Under the pieces are notes generated by a model. It worked only from the letters and a program-made list of their open reading frames with translations, searched no databases and had not been told where the DNA came from. DNA of 64,000 nt from Streptomyces tardus (GTDB taxonomy: Bacteria; Actinomycetota; Actinomycetes; Streptomycetales; Streptomycetaceae): contig NZ_JAELVF020000001.1 of NCBI RefSeq assembly GCF_018101125.2, forward strand, positions 807,095-871,094, given 5' to 3'. The position numbers and the translations under genes are program-made. Numbering within the stretch: position 1 is the first letter of the stretch; each line of letters starts with the position of its first letter. This document shows, in pieces, positions 53,354 through 61,767 of the stretch.

Positions 53354-56320
53354 GTGGCGGGCGAGTCCCCCGACAGGTCGAAGCAGCAGCAGTCGTCGGG
53401 GGAGACGACGCGACAGGGCGACGCGGTTCCGCCAGAACCCTCCGCCCCTCCACGACCTGCGAAATCCCCCTCGGACCCACGCACACTGCTGGGCCGGGAG
53501 AGCGACCGGAACACCGACGAGGAACGCGGGAGCACGGACTCCGACGCCGCGAAGGGCGCCGAAGCGGACTCCGGACCGGACGCGGAGCCGGCCGTTGAGC
53601 CGGACTCCGACGCTGCGGACGCCGGCGAGAGCACAAGCGCGGCGCACCCCGCAGACAGCCCGGTGGACCAGCCGACGACGGCGTTCACCTTCCGCGCCCG
53701 GGATGCCGAACGCGCGAAGGGCTCCGAGGGCTCGAACAAGCCGAAGGGCGCCGGGAACGCGAAGGGCGCAAAAGACTCGACGGAGACCAAGAGCGCGAAG
53801 AGCACGAAGAGCACGAAGAGCGCAGCGGGTTCGAAGAGTTCGAAGCCGGCCGGGAGCGCCAAGAAGGACGCTGCTGACGGCTCGTCCGACGCCGAGGGCG
53901 CGGAGAGCCCGGCGGCGCCCAAGGGATCGAAGCGCTCCACGAGCAGCAGCAGCGGCAAGAAGCCGAAGGAAACGGCGAGTTCGGGCGCGGGCTCCGGTTC
54001 CGGTGCCGGTGCGGGCTCCGGCTCCGGAACCGGCGCCAAGGCCGAGAAACCGCGGGGCGCGGACGACGACACCGCCGGTACGGGCGGTACGGCCCGCAAG
54101 CACGACGAGCGCACGACCATGCTGCGTATACCGACGTCTGCCGCATCCGCGGCAGCCTCGAAGTCCGAGGACGCGGACGCGGACGGCACCGACGCACCAG
54201 TAGCCGAGCCTGAGGAGACCGAGTCGGCCGGCGCGGCAGAGGCCTTCAACGCCCTGTCCCCCGAACCGGAAAACGAGTCCGGGTCGGGTTCCGCATCCGA
54301 GGCACCGCCCGAGGCCGAAGCGGACACCGAAGCCGAAGCGGATGCCGAGGCCGGAAGCTCGGAGAGTTCGGGAGTTGAGCCCGAACGCGCCCCCAACTCC
54401 GAGCCCGAGGTGGAGGTTGACACCCCATCGGGCGTCAAGCCCTCTGCCGGTGCGGCGGCGGAACCGAAGCCCGCAGCCAAGTCCGAGCCCGAACCCGGTT
54501 CGAAGGCAGAGCCCGGGCCGAAGTCCGAGGCCGGCGCCGAGCCCGAAGCCGACTCGGCGACCGACAGCGAAAAGGACAGCGACAGCGACGACTCCGGTAC
54601 GGAGAAGCCTGCCGAGGCGGACGACGCCGAGAAGTCGGCGACCGCCGCCGCGGCGGCGAAGTCGCCTGCTCCCTCCGCGAAGTCGGAGCCCGCAGAGTCC
54701 GACGCCGCCGACACCGACGCAGCGGCGGACTCCAGCACCGACCCGGACACCGACGCAGCCCGACCGGCGGACGCCAAGCCGGGCGCCGAGCCGGGCGCCA
54801 AGCCCGGCGCCGAGCCAGACTCCGAGCCGGACGCCAAGCTCGCTTCCGAGCCCGGCACCGCCGGGTCGGCGGACGAGCCGGAGCGGGCCAGTCGCTTCGT
54901 ACCGCTGCGGTCGCTCGACGAGCCGCCGCGGCCCCCGGCTCCGCCCGCGCAGCCGCCCGCACCGCCCGCCGGTGCGCCGCTGCCGTCGGCCGAGCCGCCG
55001 GAGGCCGAGCGAACCCGCCAGCAGCCACTGCCGCCCGTACCGGGGCAGCGTCCGCTGGATCTGCTGGCCCAGTTGACGAACAAGCCCGCGCCGCCCGAGA
55101 CCCCGATCCGGACCCTCGTCCGCCGGGTCAAGATCTGGACTCCGCTGCTGGGCCTGCTGGTTCTCGTCGTCATAGGGGCACAGTTGCTGCGTCCGCTGCC
55201 GGACCCCGAGTTGAAGCTGACGACGCAGGCGACGCACACCTTCGACGGCGAGAAGCCGACCATCGCCTGGCCGGACCGGGGCCAGGCGGCGCTGGAGGTG
55301 GAGGGGCTCGGTTCGCTCGGCACCTCGGGCGACCAGAAACCCGTCCCGATCGCAAGTGTCGCCAAGACGATGACGGCCTATCTGCTGCTTCGCGACCACC
55401 CGATGAAGGCGGGTGCGGACGGCAAGAAGATCCCCGTCGACAAGCAGGCGGAGGACGATGCCGGGCTGAGCGCGCAGGGCGAGTCGACGGTCGACGTCAA
55501 GGAGGGCGAGACGCTCACCCAGCGGGAGGCCCTCAACGCCGTGATGATCGCCTCCGCGAACAACGTCGCGCGCCTCGTGGCCCGTTGGGACTCCGGCACG
55601 GAGAAGGCGTTCGTCGAGAAGATGAACAAGACCGCCGACGAGCTGGGGATGAAGAACACCACGTACACCGACCCCAGCGGGCTCCGCAAGGAGACGGTCA
55701 GCACTGCCCGGGACCAGGTGAAGCTCGGCAGGGCGGCGATGAAGCACGAGGCGTTCCGCGAGTCGGTGCGGCTGCCCTCGTACAAGGACCGCAACGGCAA
55801 ACAGCAGAACAACTGGAACCGGCTGGTGCCCGAGTTCGGCACGGTCGGCATCAAGACCGGTACCACCACGGCAGCCGGCGGCAACCTCCTGTTCGCCGCG
55901 GAGAAGGAGATCGGCGGCACCCGGCAGCTGATCATCGGTGCGGTGCTCTCGCAGCACCAACCGCCCATCATCGACTCGGTGTTGGCCGCCGGGAAGGATC
56001 TGATCCTCTCCGCCCAGGACGCCCTGGAGTCGGAGGTCGTCCTCAAGAAGGGCGCGGTGGTCGGAGCGGTCGACGACGGGTTGGGCGGCAGGACGCCGCT
56101 GGTCGCGGCCGAGGAGGTCGCGGCCGTCGGCTGGCCGGGGCTGAAGGTCGAACTCGGTCTGGCCGAGGGCAAGAAGGGCCTTCCCCGGGAGGCGGAGGCA
56201 GGCACCGCGGTCGGCAGGGTGACGGTCGGCAGCGGGCCGGGGCAGGTGAAGGTCCCGGTGACGCTGCGCGAGGAGCTGACCGAGCCGGGTACGGGAGCAC
56301 GCCTGACCCGCATCTTCTGA
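53354..56320 (+). CDS. D-alanyl-D-alanine carboxypeptidase with huge disordered acidic N-terminus
   Basis: 988 aa, GTG with AGGAGG upstream. Residues 1-about 590 are low-complexity Glu/Asp/Ser/Ala/Lys-rich (runs such as ETKSAKSTKSTKSAA), with no domain. A TM segment near 596-612 (LLGLLVLVVIGAQLLRPL) follows. The S11 penicillin-binding domain has SVAK near 668, SANN near 733 and KTGTT near 834. It trims D-Ala-D-Ala from peptidoglycan stem peptides outside the membrane, so the long cytoplasmic tail is the odd part. Usual DacA length is 400-450. Confidence 0.9.
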   Translation: MAGESPDRSKQQQSSGETTRQGDAVPPEPSAPPRPAKSPSDPRTLLGRESDRNTDEERGSTDSDAAKGAEADSGPDAEPAVEPDSDAADAGESTSAAHPADSPVDQPTTAFTFRARDAERAKGSEGSNKPKGAGNAKGAKDSTETKSAKSTKSTKSAAGSKSSKPAGSAKKDAADGSSDAEGAESPAAPKGSKRSTSSSSGKKPKETASSGAGSGSGAGAGSGSGTGAKAEKPRGADDDTAGTGGTARKHDERTTMLRIPTSAASAAASKSEDADADGTDAPVAEPEETESAGAAEAFNALSPEPENESGSGSASEAPPEAEADTEAEADAEAGSSESSGVEPERAPNSEPEVEVDTPSGVKPSAGAAAEPKPAAKSEPEPGSKAEPGPKSEAGAEPEADSATDSEKDSDSDDSGTEKPAEADDAEKSATAAAAAKSPAPSAKSEPAESDAADTDAAADSSTDPDTDAARPADAKPGAEPGAKPGAEPDSEPDAKLASEPGTAGSADEPERASRFVPLRSLDEPPRPPAPPAQPPAPPAGAPLPSAEPPEAERTRQQPLPPVPGQRPLDLLAQLTNKPAPPETPIRTLVRRVKIWTPLLGLLVLVVIGAQLLRPLPDPELKLTTQATHTFDGEKPTIAWPDRGQAALEVEGLGSLGTSGDQKPVPIASVAKTMTAYLLLRDHPMKAGADGKKIPVDKQAEDDAGLSAQGESTVDVKEGETLTQREALNAVMIASANNVARLVARWDSGTEKAFVEKMNKTADELGMKNTTYTDPSGLRKETVSTARDQVKLGRAAMKHEAFRESVRLPSYKDRNGKQQNNWNRLVPEFGTVGIKTGTTTAAGGNLLFAAEKEIGGTRQLIIGAVLSQHQPPIIDSVLAAGKDLILSAQDALESEVVLKKGAVVGAVDDGLGGRTPLVAAEEVAAVGWPGLKVELGLAEGKKGLPREAEAGTAVGRVTVGSGPGQVKVPVTLREELTEPGTGARLTRIF

Positions 56321-56415
56321 CGGCCCCGCGGAGCAGCCCGCCGGCGTTCCGGGCGGGAGTCCGCCGGCGTTCCGGGCGACGAACTCCCTGCCGCCGTACG
56401 GGAGTTCAGGAGCAC

Positions 56416-56458
56416 AGAACGCCGTCCGGTCCCGAACCACGGGACCGGACGGCGTTCT
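56416..56458 (+). terminator. terminator between the carboxypeptidase and SGNH genes
   Basis: Perfect 18-bp stem agaacgccgtccggtccc / gggaccggacggcgttct with a 7-nt loop. Convergent genes use both sides. Confidence 0.85.
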
Positions 56459-56494
56459 CGCACCGCGGCGCAGGCCCGCCCGAGCGCCGCGCGG

Positions 56495-57697
56495 CTACGC
56501 CTCGGCGAGCTTCCCGCCGGGGCCCAGAACCAGCTTCGCGAACCGCTCGCCCAGGTGCTCGTGGGCGGCGGCGTCGGGGTGGAGCCTGTCCGGGAGCGGC
56601 AGCCGCTCGTGGTCCTGCTCGCCGTAGAGCTCCCGCCCGTCGAGGTAGTGCAGGTGCGGGTCCTCGGCGGCTCGCTGCTCGACGATGCGGGCCAGTTCGG
56701 CGCGGATGACGTTCAGCGTGAGCTTTCCGCTCTCCACCTCGGCCGGGTCGCCGGTGGCCAGGAAGGAGAGCCGGCCCTCACCGATCGCGGTGAGGTCGGG
56801 CGCCAGCGGCCCCGGGGTGTCCTCGTGGATCGGGCACAGGATCGGCGAGACGACCAGCAGCGGGGTGTGCGGATGACCGTCGCGCACGGTGTCGAGGAAG
56901 CCGTGCACGGCCGGGCCGAAGGCACGCAGCCGCATCACGTCCTTGTTGACGATGTTGATGCCGATCTTGATGCTGATCACGTCCGCCGGTGTGTCGCGCA
57001 TCGCCCTGGCGGTGTACGGGTCGAGCACGGCGTTGCCGCCGAAGCCGAGGTTGGTGAGCCGGACGCCGGCGCTGCGGGCGGCCAGCGCGGGCCAGATCGT
57101 GGCGGCGCTCGCCGCGTCGGAGCCTTGGCTGATGGAACTGCCGTGGTGCAGCCAGCGGCGCCCGCCCGGGGCGACGGGGTGGACGGGCGCGTCGGTGCGC
57201 AGCGCGACGAGGTCGGTGATCTCGTTGTAGGGCAGCCAGATCTCGACGGTCTTGGGTCCCGGCGGCAGCGTGGCGAAACGGACGGTGCCGACCGGCCCGG
57301 GGGTGAGGTCGGGCGTCCGGCCGCTCATATCGGTCAGGAGGACGTTGCCGCCCGTGGTGGTCGCCGTGTCGTGGGGTTCACCGTCGACCAGCAGGTCGTA
57401 CCGGCCGTCCGGGCGCGGCGGTGCGCCCTCGTACGCCATCTTGGTGCGGACGGTGTCCAGTTCGACAGAGCTCGCCTCGGTGCCGAACACCAGTCGTACG
57501 CCCGAGGGTTGGGACTCGGCGACGCTCAGATAGCCGTCGCTCACCTGCGCCCGGGCGCGGGCGGGGAGTCGGTGGGGGCGCAGGCCCTGCGCGGTCCGCT
57601 CCAGTTCCAGGGCTCCGTGCAGATAGGTCTCGTCGGGGACTGTGCTGGTCCAGTGGCCCTGCGGCGTGGCGCCGGATGCGTCGTGCTCGTCGTTCAT
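56495..57697 (-). CDS. SGNH/GDSL-like hydrolase
   Basis: 400 aa, ATG 57697. An N-terminal beta-sandwich-like region of about 150 residues precedes the SGNH domain: [16 protein letters not shown] (GSS block I), [11 protein letters not shown] (block II), [11 protein letters not shown] (block III), [12 protein letters not shown] (Asp-x-x-His, block V). No signal peptide is visible, so it is probably cytoplasmic or non-classically exported. It may be an esterase or deacetylase of carbohydrate material; the substrate is unknown. Confidence 0.85.
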   Translation of the reverse strand: MNDEHDASGATPQGHWTSTVPDETYLHGALELERTAQGLRPHRLPARARAQVSDGYLSVAESQPSGVRLVFGTEASSVELDTVRTKMAYEGAPPRPDGRYDLLVDGEPHDTATTTGGNVLLTDMSGRTPDLTPGPVGTVRFATLPPGPKTVEIWLPYNEITDLVALRTDAPVHPVAPGGRRWLHHGSSISQGSDAASAATIWPALAARSAGVRLTNLGFGGNAVLDPYTARAMRDTPADVISIKIGINIVNKDVMRLRAFGPAVHGFLDTVRDGHPHTPLLVVSPILCPIHEDTPGPLAPDLTAIGEGRLSFLATGDPAEVESGKLTLNVIRAELARIVEQRAAEDPHLHYLDGRELYGEQDHERLPLPDRLHPDAAAHEHLGERFAKLVLGPGGKLAEA

Positions 57698-57840
57698 GGG
57701 GCACAGACTGCCAAGCCGGCGGGCGGGGCGCACTCGGGTATCCCGGGGGCGCACGCCCGGCTCACAGGCCACGGTGCCCGACTTCCGGTCGTCGCAAAGG
57801 CGTTGTTCCAGGTGGGCGGCGTGCCACGTACGCTCGAAGC

Positions 57841-60420
57841 ATGACCTCACACGCGCAGGTACCAACCGCCAACGCGATGCGCCGCGCGCTGCGCAGGGCC
57901 AGGGACGGCGTGGCTCTGGACACCGCTGAGGCCGCGGTGCTGCTCCAGGCTAGGGGGGAGGATCTGACCGCGCTCAGCGCGGTCGCCGCCCGGGTGCGGG
58001 ACGCGGGTCTGGCGGCCGTCGGCCGGCCCGGCGTGCTCACGTACTCGCGCAAGGTCTTCGTGCCGCTGACGCGGTTGTGCCGGGACCGCTGCCACTACTG
58101 CACCTTCGCCACCGTGCCGGGCAAGCTGCGCAAAGAGGGCGAGGACATGTTCCTCTCCCCCGACCGGGTGCTGGCCATCGCCCGCCAGGGCGCCGAACTC
58201 GGTTGCAAGGAAGCGCTGTTCACGCTCGGCGACCGTCCCGAGGACCGCTGGCCGCAGGCGAGGGAGTGGCTGGAGTCGCGCGGCTACGACGACACCCTCG
58301 CCTATGTGCGGGCCGTCTCGATCATGGTGCTGGAGGAGACGGGCCTGCTGCCCCATCTCAACCCCGGTGTGCTGAGCTGGTCCGACTTCCAGCGGCTGAA
58401 GCCGGTTTCGGGGTCGATGGGCATGATGCTGGAGACCACCGCGACCCGGCTGTGGTCCGAGCCGGGCGGTCCGCACCACGGCTCGCCGGACAAAGAGCCG
58501 GCGGTGCGGCTGCGGGCGATCGAGGACGCCGGCCGGTCCAACGTCCCCTTCACCACCGGCATTCTGATCGGAATCGGCGAGAGTTACGAGGAGCGGGCCG
58601 AGTCGATCTTCGCGATGCGGCGCATCCAGCGCTCGTACCAGGGTCTGCAGGAGATCATCGTGCAGAACTTCCGGGCCAAGCCGGACACCGCGATGCGGGG
58701 CATCGCGGACGCGGAGCTGACGGAGCTGGCCGCCACGATCGCGGTCGTCCGGCTGATCCTCGGTCCGGCGATGCGGGTGCAGGCGCCGCCCAATCTGGTG
58801 GGCCGCGAGTACGCGATGATGATCGGCGCAGGTATCGACGACTGGGGCGGCGTCTCGCCGCTCACTCCCGACCATGTGAACCCCGAGAGCCCGTGGCCGG
58901 TGATCGAGGATCTGGCCGAGCGCACCGCCGAGTCGGGTTTCGAGCTGCGCGAGCGGCTGACGGTCTACCCCGAGTTCCTGCGCCGCGGTGAGCCCTGGCT
59001 CGATCCCCGACTCACGCCGCACGTACGGGCGTTGGCCGACCCGGAGACCGGGCTGGCCCGGGAGGGGGTGCGCCCGAGCGGGCTGCCGTGGCAGGAGCCG
59101 GACGAGGTGTTCACCGGCGGCGGGCGCACCGAGCTGCACCGCACCATCGACACCGAGGGCCGCACCGGCGACCGCCGGGAGGACTTCGACGAGGTCTACG
59201 GCGACTGGGAGGCGCTGCGCGAGCAGGCCGCGCCGGGAATGGTGCCCGAGCGAGTGGACTCGGACGTGCGGGAGGCGCTCGGTCGCGCCGCAGACGACCC
59301 CGAACGCCTCAGCGACGCCCAGGCGTTGGCGCTGCTGCACGCGGAGGGGCCGGCCCTGGAGGCGCTCTGCCGGATCGCGGACGAGCTGCGCGCGGACACC
59401 GTCGGCGAGGACGTGACGTACGTCGTCACTCGGAACATCAACTTCACCAACGTCTGCTACACCGGCTGCCGCTTCTGCGCCTTCGCCCAGCGCCGCACCG
59501 ACGCGGACGCCTACACGCTCTCGCTGGACCAGGTCGCCGACCGGGCCGCGCAGGCGTGGGAGGTGGGCGCCGTCGAGGTCTGCATGCAGGGCGGCATCCA
59601 TCCGGACCTGCCGGGCACGGCGTACTTCGACATCGTGCGGGCAGTCAAGCAGCGGGTGCCGGACATCCATGTGCACGCCTTCTCGCCGATGGAGATCGTC
59701 AACGGCGCGACCCGCACCGGGATGTCGATCGAGGACTGGCTGGCGGCGGCGCGGGAGGCGGGCCTGGACTCCGTCCCGGGCACGGCGGCGGAGATCCTGG
59801 ACGACGAGGTGCGCTGGGTGCTCACCAAGGGCAAGCTGCCGGCCGCCACCTGGATCGAGGTGGTCAGCGCCGCGCACCGGCTCGGCCTGCGCTCCTCCTC
59901 CACGATGATGTACGGCCACGTCGACCAACCCCGCCACTGGCTGGGCCACTTGAGGACGCTGGCGCGGGTGCAGCAGGAGACCGGCGGATTCACCGAGTTC
60001 GTCACGCTGCCGTTCATCCACACCAATGCGCCGGTCTATCTGGCCGGGATCGCCCGGCCGGGGCCCACGATGCGGGACAACCTGGCGGTGACCGCGATGG
60101 CCCGGCTGCTGCTCCATCCGCATGTGCCCAACATCCAGACGAGCTGGGTCAAGCTCGGCGCCGAGGGCGCGGCGCGGATGCTGCGTTCAGGGGCGAACGA
60201 CCTGGGCGGCACCCTGATGGAGGAGACCATCTCGCGGATGGCGGGCTCCTCGTACGGCTCCTACCGCTCGGTGCGCGGGCTGGAGGAGATCGCGGAGCTG
60301 GCGGGCCGTCCGGCGGTTCCCCGCACCACGCTGTACGGCCCGGTGCCCGAGGAGCGGGTGGCCGCGGCGCGGGCGCGGGACGGGCAGTTGCCCGAGCTGC
60401 TGCCGCTGGCGGAAGAGTAA
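57841..60420 (+). CDS. fbiC: 7,8-didemethyl-8-hydroxy-5-deazariboflavin (FO) synthase, bifunctional
   Basis: 859 aa. Two radical-SAM domains are fused: CofG-like with CRDRCHYC at residues 80-87, and CofH-like with CYTGCRFC at 539-546. Characteristic segments include [20 protein letters not shown] and [14 protein letters not shown]. It builds the deazaflavin core of coenzyme F420 from tyrosine and a pyrimidine precursor. Stand-alone gene, as in other Streptomyces and mycobacteria. Confidence 0.97.
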   Translation: MTSHAQVPTANAMRRALRRARDGVALDTAEAAVLLQARGEDLTALSAVAARVRDAGLAAVGRPGVLTYSRKVFVPLTRLCRDRCHYCTFATVPGKLRKEGEDMFLSPDRVLAIARQGAELGCKEALFTLGDRPEDRWPQAREWLESRGYDDTLAYVRAVSIMVLEETGLLPHLNPGVLSWSDFQRLKPVSGSMGMMLETTATRLWSEPGGPHHGSPDKEPAVRLRAIEDAGRSNVPFTTGILIGIGESYEERAESIFAMRRIQRSYQGLQEIIVQNFRAKPDTAMRGIADAELTELAATIAVVRLILGPAMRVQAPPNLVGREYAMMIGAGIDDWGGVSPLTPDHVNPESPWPVIEDLAERTAESGFELRERLTVYPEFLRRGEPWLDPRLTPHVRALADPETGLAREGVRPSGLPWQEPDEVFTGGGRTELHRTIDTEGRTGDRREDFDEVYGDWEALREQAAPGMVPERVDSDVREALGRAADDPERLSDAQALALLHAEGPALEALCRIADELRADTVGEDVTYVVTRNINFTNVCYTGCRFCAFAQRRTDADAYTLSLDQVADRAAQAWEVGAVEVCMQGGIHPDLPGTAYFDIVRAVKQRVPDIHVHAFSPMEIVNGATRTGMSIEDWLAAAREAGLDSVPGTAAEILDDEVRWVLTKGKLPAATWIEVVSAAHRLGLRSSSTMMYGHVDQPRHWLGHLRTLARVQQETGGFTEFVTLPFIHTNAPVYLAGIARPGPTMRDNLAVTAMARLLLHPHVPNIQTSWVKLGAEGAARMLRSGANDLGGTLMEETISRMAGSSYGSYRSVRGLEEIAELAGRPAVPRTTLYGPVPEERVAAARARDGQLPELLPLAEE

Positions 60421-60550
60421 GTTCCGGTTGTTCCCGAGGTGGCCGGATGTGCACCGGAAGAGGACCGTGCGGGCGAATGTTTCCCTGTTTGCCAGAAGAA
60501 ACTGACGGAACACATGCCTTCGCCGGCGCCGGACGGAGAAGTACTGGTTT

Positions 60551-60592
60551 GCGGTAGGTGCTGCGCTCACCGCAGAGCGCGGCACCTACCGC
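60551..60592 (+). terminator. bidirectional terminator after fbiC
   Basis: Two-stage hairpin: outer gcggtaggtgc / gcacctaccgc with inner gcgctc / gagcgc. It overlaps the stop of the convergent minus-strand gene. Confidence 0.75.
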
Positions 60593-61536
60593 CACTGCTG
60601 GGCGATGCCTCCGAGAGCGGACGCGGTCCGTGACCGCAGAGCCGGGTTGCGTCGGCTGTCCCTGTTGAACTCGACGTGCACGAAGGGGACTTCGTACCGC
60701 TCGGCCACGATTCCCTGCTCGTTGGTGCGGCCCTCCAGACGGCACCTCTGCGACCAGGCGCGACAGACCGCGAACCCCTGCCGGGCCAGGTCCGCGACCA
60801 GCGACTTCGCAGCCGCCTCGCCGTGACCACCGCTCCCGGACGAGACGAGCGCGTCGAAGCCCGGAACACTGTCGTCGGCGAAACCGTGCAACTGGAGGCC
60901 GGGCAGCCCGCGCCGAACCGTCTCCCGCACGATCTGATGGAAGACCGTGTCGGTACGGTGCGCGACATCCGCCGCGTCCGTCTCGCCCGCGTCCCGGTGT
61001 GCCCCGGCGAGGATCAGGACCCCGCCGGGCGCGCCGCGCAGCACCTCCGCGCCGAGCAGTTCGGTGTCGAGGTCGGCGACCGGGTGCGGCACCTGCACCG
61101 ACCAGCCCGGCGCCCCGTTCCGGTCCAGGTAGACCCTCCCCCAGCCGCGGGTGCCGCTGCCGTCCGCCTGCTCCCGCGCGTCGGCGACCTCCAGGTAACT
61201 CCGCCCGCTCTCCCGGTCCTTGAGTGCGGTGACGGCGTACCCGACCTCCCGCAGCCGCCGCTCGGCGCGCTCGCGCTCGCCGGCCAGCAGCAGCCCGACC
61301 CCGTCCGCCACCGCGCCCCGCTCGGCGCGGGTCGGCTCGTGGTGGACACGGCGTTCGGCGACACCCGCGGCGAACTCCCGCACCCGCTCCCGCAGATCGA
61401 CCGTGGCGGCACTGCCGTTCAGCGCGCTGTCCGTATCGCGGGACTCCCCGGTTGTGAGGATCATCACCGCGAGTGCCGCCGCGAGCGCCACTGCGGCCGC
61501 GATCACGACGCGTACCCGCATGAGTTGTCCGTACAT
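60586..61536 (-). CDS. exported hypothetical hydrolase-like protein
   Basis: 316 aa from ATG 61536 (61521 is an alternative). N-terminal signal or anchor (RVVIAAAVALAAALAVMIL). The N-terminal part is helical (ERVREFAAGVAERRVHHEPT). The C-terminal half contains VPHPVADLDTELLGAEVLRG, LILAGAHRDAGE, DVAHRTDTVFHQIV and LQLHGFADDS, whose spaced His/Asp/Glu residues suggest a metal-dependent hydrolase, perhaps like poly-gamma-glutamate hydrolases. The family is not firmly recognised. Confidence 0.6.
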   Translation of the reverse strand: MYGQLMRVRVVIAAAVALAAALAVMILTTGESRDTDSALNGSAATVDLRERVREFAAGVAERRVHHEPTRAERGAVADGVGLLLAGERERAERRLREVGYAVTALKDRESGRSYLEVADAREQADGSGTRGWGRVYLDRNGAPGWSVQVPHPVADLDTELLGAEVLRGAPGGVLILAGAHRDAGETDAADVAHRTDTVFHQIVRETVRRGLPGLQLHGFADDSVPGFDALVSSGSGGHGEAAAKSLVADLARQGFAVCRAWSQRCRLEGRTNEQGIVAERYEVPFVHVEFNRDSRRNPALRSRTASALGGIAQQWR

Positions 61537-61596
61537 ATCACTCAGACGGTACTTCCCTTCCACTCGACGTCCAAGGCGAAAGCGTTCGCAAATGTG

Positions 61597-61615
61597 ATGT
61601 GGTTGTGAACCACAT
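61597..61615. promoter_or_regulatory. perfect palindrome in a divergent promoter region
   Basis: ATGTGGTT-GTG-AACCACAT lies between the divergent minus-strand gene (start 61536) and the sensor gene (61768), in a local AT-richer patch. It is a good candidate operator. Confidence 0.55.
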
Positions 61616-61767
61616 GTTCGGTTCACGGGGACGTCGTGCGGCAGTCACAACTGTCGAAGATCCTGTCTGCGAACACGGCGGCGAGATCCGCGCCGCCGTT
61701 CGGTCAGTTCCCTCAGTTCCGTCCGCCCCACCGGCACCGGACCACCGGCTCACCCCTTCCGACAGGC

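Noticed and set aside
53342..56440. 1032-codon minus-strand reading over the carboxypeptidase
   Set aside because: Shadow of the low-complexity region; the plus strand has SxxK, SxN and KTG motifs.
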